Positions 53,595-55,806 of a stretch of DNA of 55,806 nt are shown here, in pieces. The stretch is taken from assembly GCA_902768715.1 (NCBI GenBank), contig CACXMH010000037.1, forward strand, positions 1-55,806, read 5' to 3'. How positions within the stretch are numbered: the stretch's first letter is position 1; every line of letters begins with the position of its first letter. The notes beneath the pieces were generated by a model that was not told the origin of the DNA, searched no databases, and worked only from the letters and a program-made list of their open reading frames with translations. A program made the translations under genes and the position numbers. Source of the stretch: Fibrobacter succinogenes. GTDB taxonomy: Bacteria > Fibrobacterota > Fibrobacteria > Fibrobacterales > Fibrobacteraceae.

Positions 53595-54401
53595 ATGTTT
53601 GTCGAGACCTACATTTTGCGATTGCTGGCCGGATTCCTGGAATATGGGACGCTTTCTGCCGTTGCGGACAAGCTCTACACTTCGCAGCCGGCGGTGAGCC
53701 GCGCGTTCAAGAAGCTGGAAGACGAAATCGGTGCTCCGCTCTTCGAGCGCAAAAAGAACCGCATCGAGCTGAACGAGAAGGGACGCACGGTCGCCGAATA
53801 CGCAAAGCGCATCATGGATTTGCAGAGCGAGATGATGGAAAAGGTAAGCCCGCAGGGAGCGGGTACGCGCACGTTCTCCATCGCGTCGGTGGCCATCCTC
53901 CCCGCCATGCGGATGGTGCAGGAGCTGCAGGAGAAATACCCCGGTGCGCAGGTCACTTACGAGATTATCGACAACGAGGCGGGCGTGCTGAAGGCGCTGA
54001 ACGAAGGCACGGCGGATATCGGCATCACGCTTAAGGCCCCCCGTGCAAAGAAATACCGTGCCGAAAAATACATGCAGGAGCGGCTTTCGATTGCGCTCCC
54101 GAAAAAGCACCCGCTTGCCAAGCGAAAGTCCATCCGGCTCCGGGAACTCAAGGGCGAAACCATCATCCAGCGCAACAACGTGGGGTTCTGGGAGCAGGTC
54201 AAGCGCAAGAAGATTCCCGACGCCACCTTCATCAAGCACGACAGCGTGAAGGGCATTTCAAAGCTTATCGAGCAGTCTTCGCTGTTGACGTTCGTTTCGA
54301 ACCACCAGTTCGATTACGAAATTCCCAAGGACCGCAAGGTTGTGCCGCTCGCCGACCGCGAAATGAACGTGGAATTTTTCAAGGTTAAGTTAATGAAATA
54401 G
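53595..54401 (+). CDS. LysR-family transcriptional regulator
   Basis: 268 aa, slightly short for the family. N-terminal winged helix (FLEYGTLSAVADKLYTSQPAVSRAFKKLEDEIGAPLFER region, residues ~14-50), then a linker helix and a periplasmic-binding-like effector domain starting at TFSIASVAILPAM. AAAGGGGC precedes the ATG. It is convergent with the secreted monooxygenase-like gene, whose promoter region has LysR-box-like palindromes. Confidence 0.88.
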   Translation: MFVETYILRLLAGFLEYGTLSAVADKLYTSQPAVSRAFKKLEDEIGAPLFERKKNRIELNEKGRTVAEYAKRIMDLQSEMMEKVSPQGAGTRTFSIASVAILPAMRMVQELQEKYPGAQVTYEIIDNEAGVLKALNEGTADIGITLKAPRAKKYRAEKYMQERLSIALPKKHPLAKRKSIRLRELKGETIIQRNNVGFWEQVKRKKIPDATFIKHDSVKGISKLIEQSSLLTFVSNHQFDYEIPKDRKVVPLADREMNVEFFKVKLMK

Positions 54402-54426
54402 CGCGTGGGCATTGCATTGTCGCGAC

Positions 54427-54828
54427 TTATTTCCTGATGAACTTTTCGTCAGTCTTGGGCATGGTGTTGTCGGGCGTGTAGCGTTCGACAGTCATTTTCA
54501 AGTCGTACTTGTCGCGGAGCTTCGCAATCGTCTTCATCATGGGCGAAGCGTGGTGCACGTCGATGGCCGCCTGGCTTTCCCACGCGTCAATCAGCAAGAT
54601 GGTCTCGGGATCGTCCAGCGACTGGAAATATTCGTAACGGATGTTTCCCTTCTCGGCACGGATTTTCGCCACCGTCCCGCTAGAAACCATCTCTTCGGCG
54701 AACTTCTTTGCCGCCCCGTTCTTACCCGTATAGCGCAGGTTTACCGTAATGTTGCTCATGGCACTCTCCGCAAACACGCTCGCAGCGAGCGCAAGGATTG
54801 AAAATAGTGTTAAAAATTTGAGTTTCAT
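54427..54828 (-). CDS. Secreted ABM/YgiN-like monooxygenase-fold protein
   Basis: 133 aa with a signal peptide ending FAESA (about 20). The core NITVNLRYTGKNG, IRYEYFQSLDDPETILLIDA, WESQAAIDVHHASPMMK matches the dimeric ferredoxin-like antibiotic biosynthesis monooxygenase/YgiN fold. A secreted version is unusual for quinol monooxygenases, which are cytoplasmic. Role unknown. Confidence 0.82.
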   Translation of the reverse strand: MKLKFLTLFSILALAASVFAESAMSNITVNLRYTGKNGAAKKFAEEMVSSGTVAKIRAEKGNIRYEYFQSLDDPETILLIDAWESQAAIDVHHASPMMKTIAKLRDKYDLKMTVERYTPDNTMPKTDEKFIRK

Positions 54829-54835
54829 TTTGCCA

Positions 54836-54922
54836 CTCCGAAATGTTTCATATATAATATAAATATTTTCGGAGCATGCGCAAAATGCTTAATTTTCATG
54901 CTCAGTATGCGCGAGACGCATA
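54836..54922. promoter_or_regulatory. Promoter region of the ABM-like gene with LysR-type operator candidates
   Basis: Inverted repeat CTCCGAAA (54836-54843)/TTTCGGAG (54867-54874) around AT-rich -10-like sequence, and TATGCG-CGAGA-CGCATA at 54906-54922, an ATGC-N7-GCAT (T-N11-A) pattern typical of LysR sites. Confidence 0.45.
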
Positions 54923-54969
54923 GTGGAAACAAACGCTTTATGGTTTGCTGTCGGAAAAATCTTCGGTGA

Positions 54970-55074
54970 TTATTTCTTGAAGATATCGCTGTGCGTTCCC
55001 GTATCGACCAAGGTCAGCACAAGTACACCATTGTCCTTCAAGTAAAGTAAAAGCCATGTTGATTTACGTTCGGT
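54970..55074 (-). pseudogene. YafQ/RelE-type toxin C-terminal remnant
   Basis: Reverse strand reads ERKSTWLLLYLKDNG, VLVLTLVDTGTHSDIFKK and stop; the TGTHSDIF end is characteristic of YafQ-like toxins. The N-terminal half is absent here. Confidence 0.7.
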
Positions 55075-55154
55075 TAAGATTTATGGCTATTTGTTTCCTT
55101 TACTTCCATTATACAACAGCAAACCGTTTGTTTGACATAACCACATAAAAACGA

Positions 55155-55460
55155 CAGGTCCCTAATCATTTCGATTGATTAGAGACCTTTTCCCATATTG
55201 CAATGTTATTTGAACAAGATAGGGTTTTGTTCATTTTTTGGATTTTTCGTCAAAAAATTTTATTTGGTAAAACCAAAAATTTTTAAAGAAAATTATTTTG
55301 ACCCATAACCCCCTGCTATTACTGGCTCTGTAAGGTTTTGTTCATTTTAAATAAAATCTACAAAACAGTAATATACACCTATACAATATTGTAATAGTTT
55401 TGTTTGTTTTTACAGTAAAATATGTCATAAGTGGTAGATAAATGGTTTATTTCAAATTTG
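55155..55460. other. AT-rich intergenic region with a hairpin and short direct repeats
   Basis: A hairpin AGGTC-CTAATCA/TGATTAG-GACCT at 55155-55192 with a T tail may be a terminator. GGTTTTGTTCATTT occurs near 55223 and near 55337. The rest is AT-rich and shows no gene. Confidence 0.45.
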
Positions 55461-55805
55461 CTAATCCAATACTCCCCTTATCGAATCATCGAAGCTTTCT
55501 GTGATTAGAGTGATCTGTTCTCCGTTAGATTGGTACCCCTCTATGATTTGGTGGTTATCTTGTTTCAGTTGCTCAGCTGAACAATTAGAATCATCAAGCC
55601 TTGTTTCGATATCAGAGCCATGTGATTTTATTTCTTCAAAATGCGAATCTATATATTCATCTGACATAGCAAGGCAGATGAATCTTATCGACTGAAGATA
55701 CTGCTCCCCAAAACTATTCCTCCAATCAAAAGGTATATAGCAGCCTTCAACAATAAGGTTCTGCTCATTCTCAATAGCAGTCTTTATTATCTCTCGAACG
55801 ATTGG
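55461..55805 (-). CDS. P-loop kinase-like protein, C-terminal part (truncated at window edge)
   Basis: 114 codons in frame to the window edge, stop TAG at 55461-55463. Reads NLIVEGCYIPFDW, then FGEQYLQSIRFICLAMSDEY, and RLDDSNCSAEQLKQDN. The EGxYIPFDW strand and the following ICL-MS strand resemble small P-loop (adenylate kinase/zeta-like) kinases. The P-loop itself is outside the window, so the substrate is unknown. Confidence 0.55.
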   Translation of the reverse strand, partial: PIVREIIKTAIENEQNLIVEGCYIPFDWRNSFGEQYLQSIRFICLAMSDEYIDSHFEEIKSHGSDIETRLDDSNCSAEQLKQDNHQIIEGYQSNGEQITLITESFDDSIRGVLD

Positions 55806-55806
55806 C

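Overview
The window looks like a chromosomal segment of a Fibrobacter-type bacterium (phylum Fibrobacterota). The main evidence is a Ser-rich lipoprotein at 18503-19600 ending in a FISUMP (Fibrobacter succinogenes major paralogous) domain. It is supported by a mixed Gram-negative outer-membrane/lipoprotein gene set and by recurring TTGACA-N17-TATATT promoters. No rRNA genes or CRISPR arrays were seen. Three tRNAs are present: Asn(GTT), Pro(TGG) and Asp(GTC).

Positions 1-31000 are mostly conserved chromosome. In order: the 3' end of a pyruvate:ferredoxin oxidoreductase; a PepSY-like periplasmic protein; a biotin-dependent carboxyltransferase subunit (mmdA/pccB type); adenylate kinase; ClpC; a LolD-type ABC ATPase; an EamA transporter; smc, split by an 8-bp tandem duplication; a lipoprotein and a cell-envelope protein. 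Then comes a reverse-strand operon with a FISUMP lipoprotein, mono- and pentaheme cytochromes, a 4x[4Fe-4S] protein, an NrfD-type quinone-site protein fused to cytochrome c, and a small membrane protein. This resembles alternative complex III or Qrc without a molybdopterin-type subunit. On the forward strand follow a GH2 protein, a lipoprotein, an RNase Z-like hydrolase, trmB, recN, a PgsA-like phosphatidyltransferase, a membrane protein, trmO and a YbiT-type ABC-F ATPase. Intergenic regions carry at least two families of small palindromic repeats, and some copies have invaded coding sequence.

Downstream of tRNA-Asp (31050-42200) is an AT-rich accessory, probably defence, island. It holds (a) a three-gene TM/AAA-ATPase/putative nuclease operon between ~62-bp direct repeats, (b) a class III cyclase-like gene paired with a gene of unknown function, (c) a solitary OLD-family ATPase-TOPRIM gene, (d) an IS3 remnant, and (e) a tightly overlapping four-gene operon (unknown protein, PLD-like protein, helical protein, HD-domain phosphohydrolase-like protein) with its own promoter. 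I cannot match (e) to any system I know; it is the best candidate here for an undescribed system.

Positions 42400-49930 are a complete Wzx/Wzy-type surface polysaccharide cluster (initiating sugar transferase, GT2, GT4, two TupA-like ATP-grasp proteins, EpsG-like polymerase, hexapeptide acyltransferase, flippase), AT-rich in its middle.

Positions 49930-55806 are a mosaic of small mobile or toxin-antitoxin-like genes and debris: an orphan BrnA-like antitoxin, a RuvB scrap, two RhuM-family genes and one RhuM-like scrap, RelB/YafQ remnants, a LysR regulator with a convergent secreted monooxygenase-like gene, and a 5'-truncated kinase-like gene at the edge. The RhuM genes contain 25-nt palindromes at the same codon position but with different sequences.
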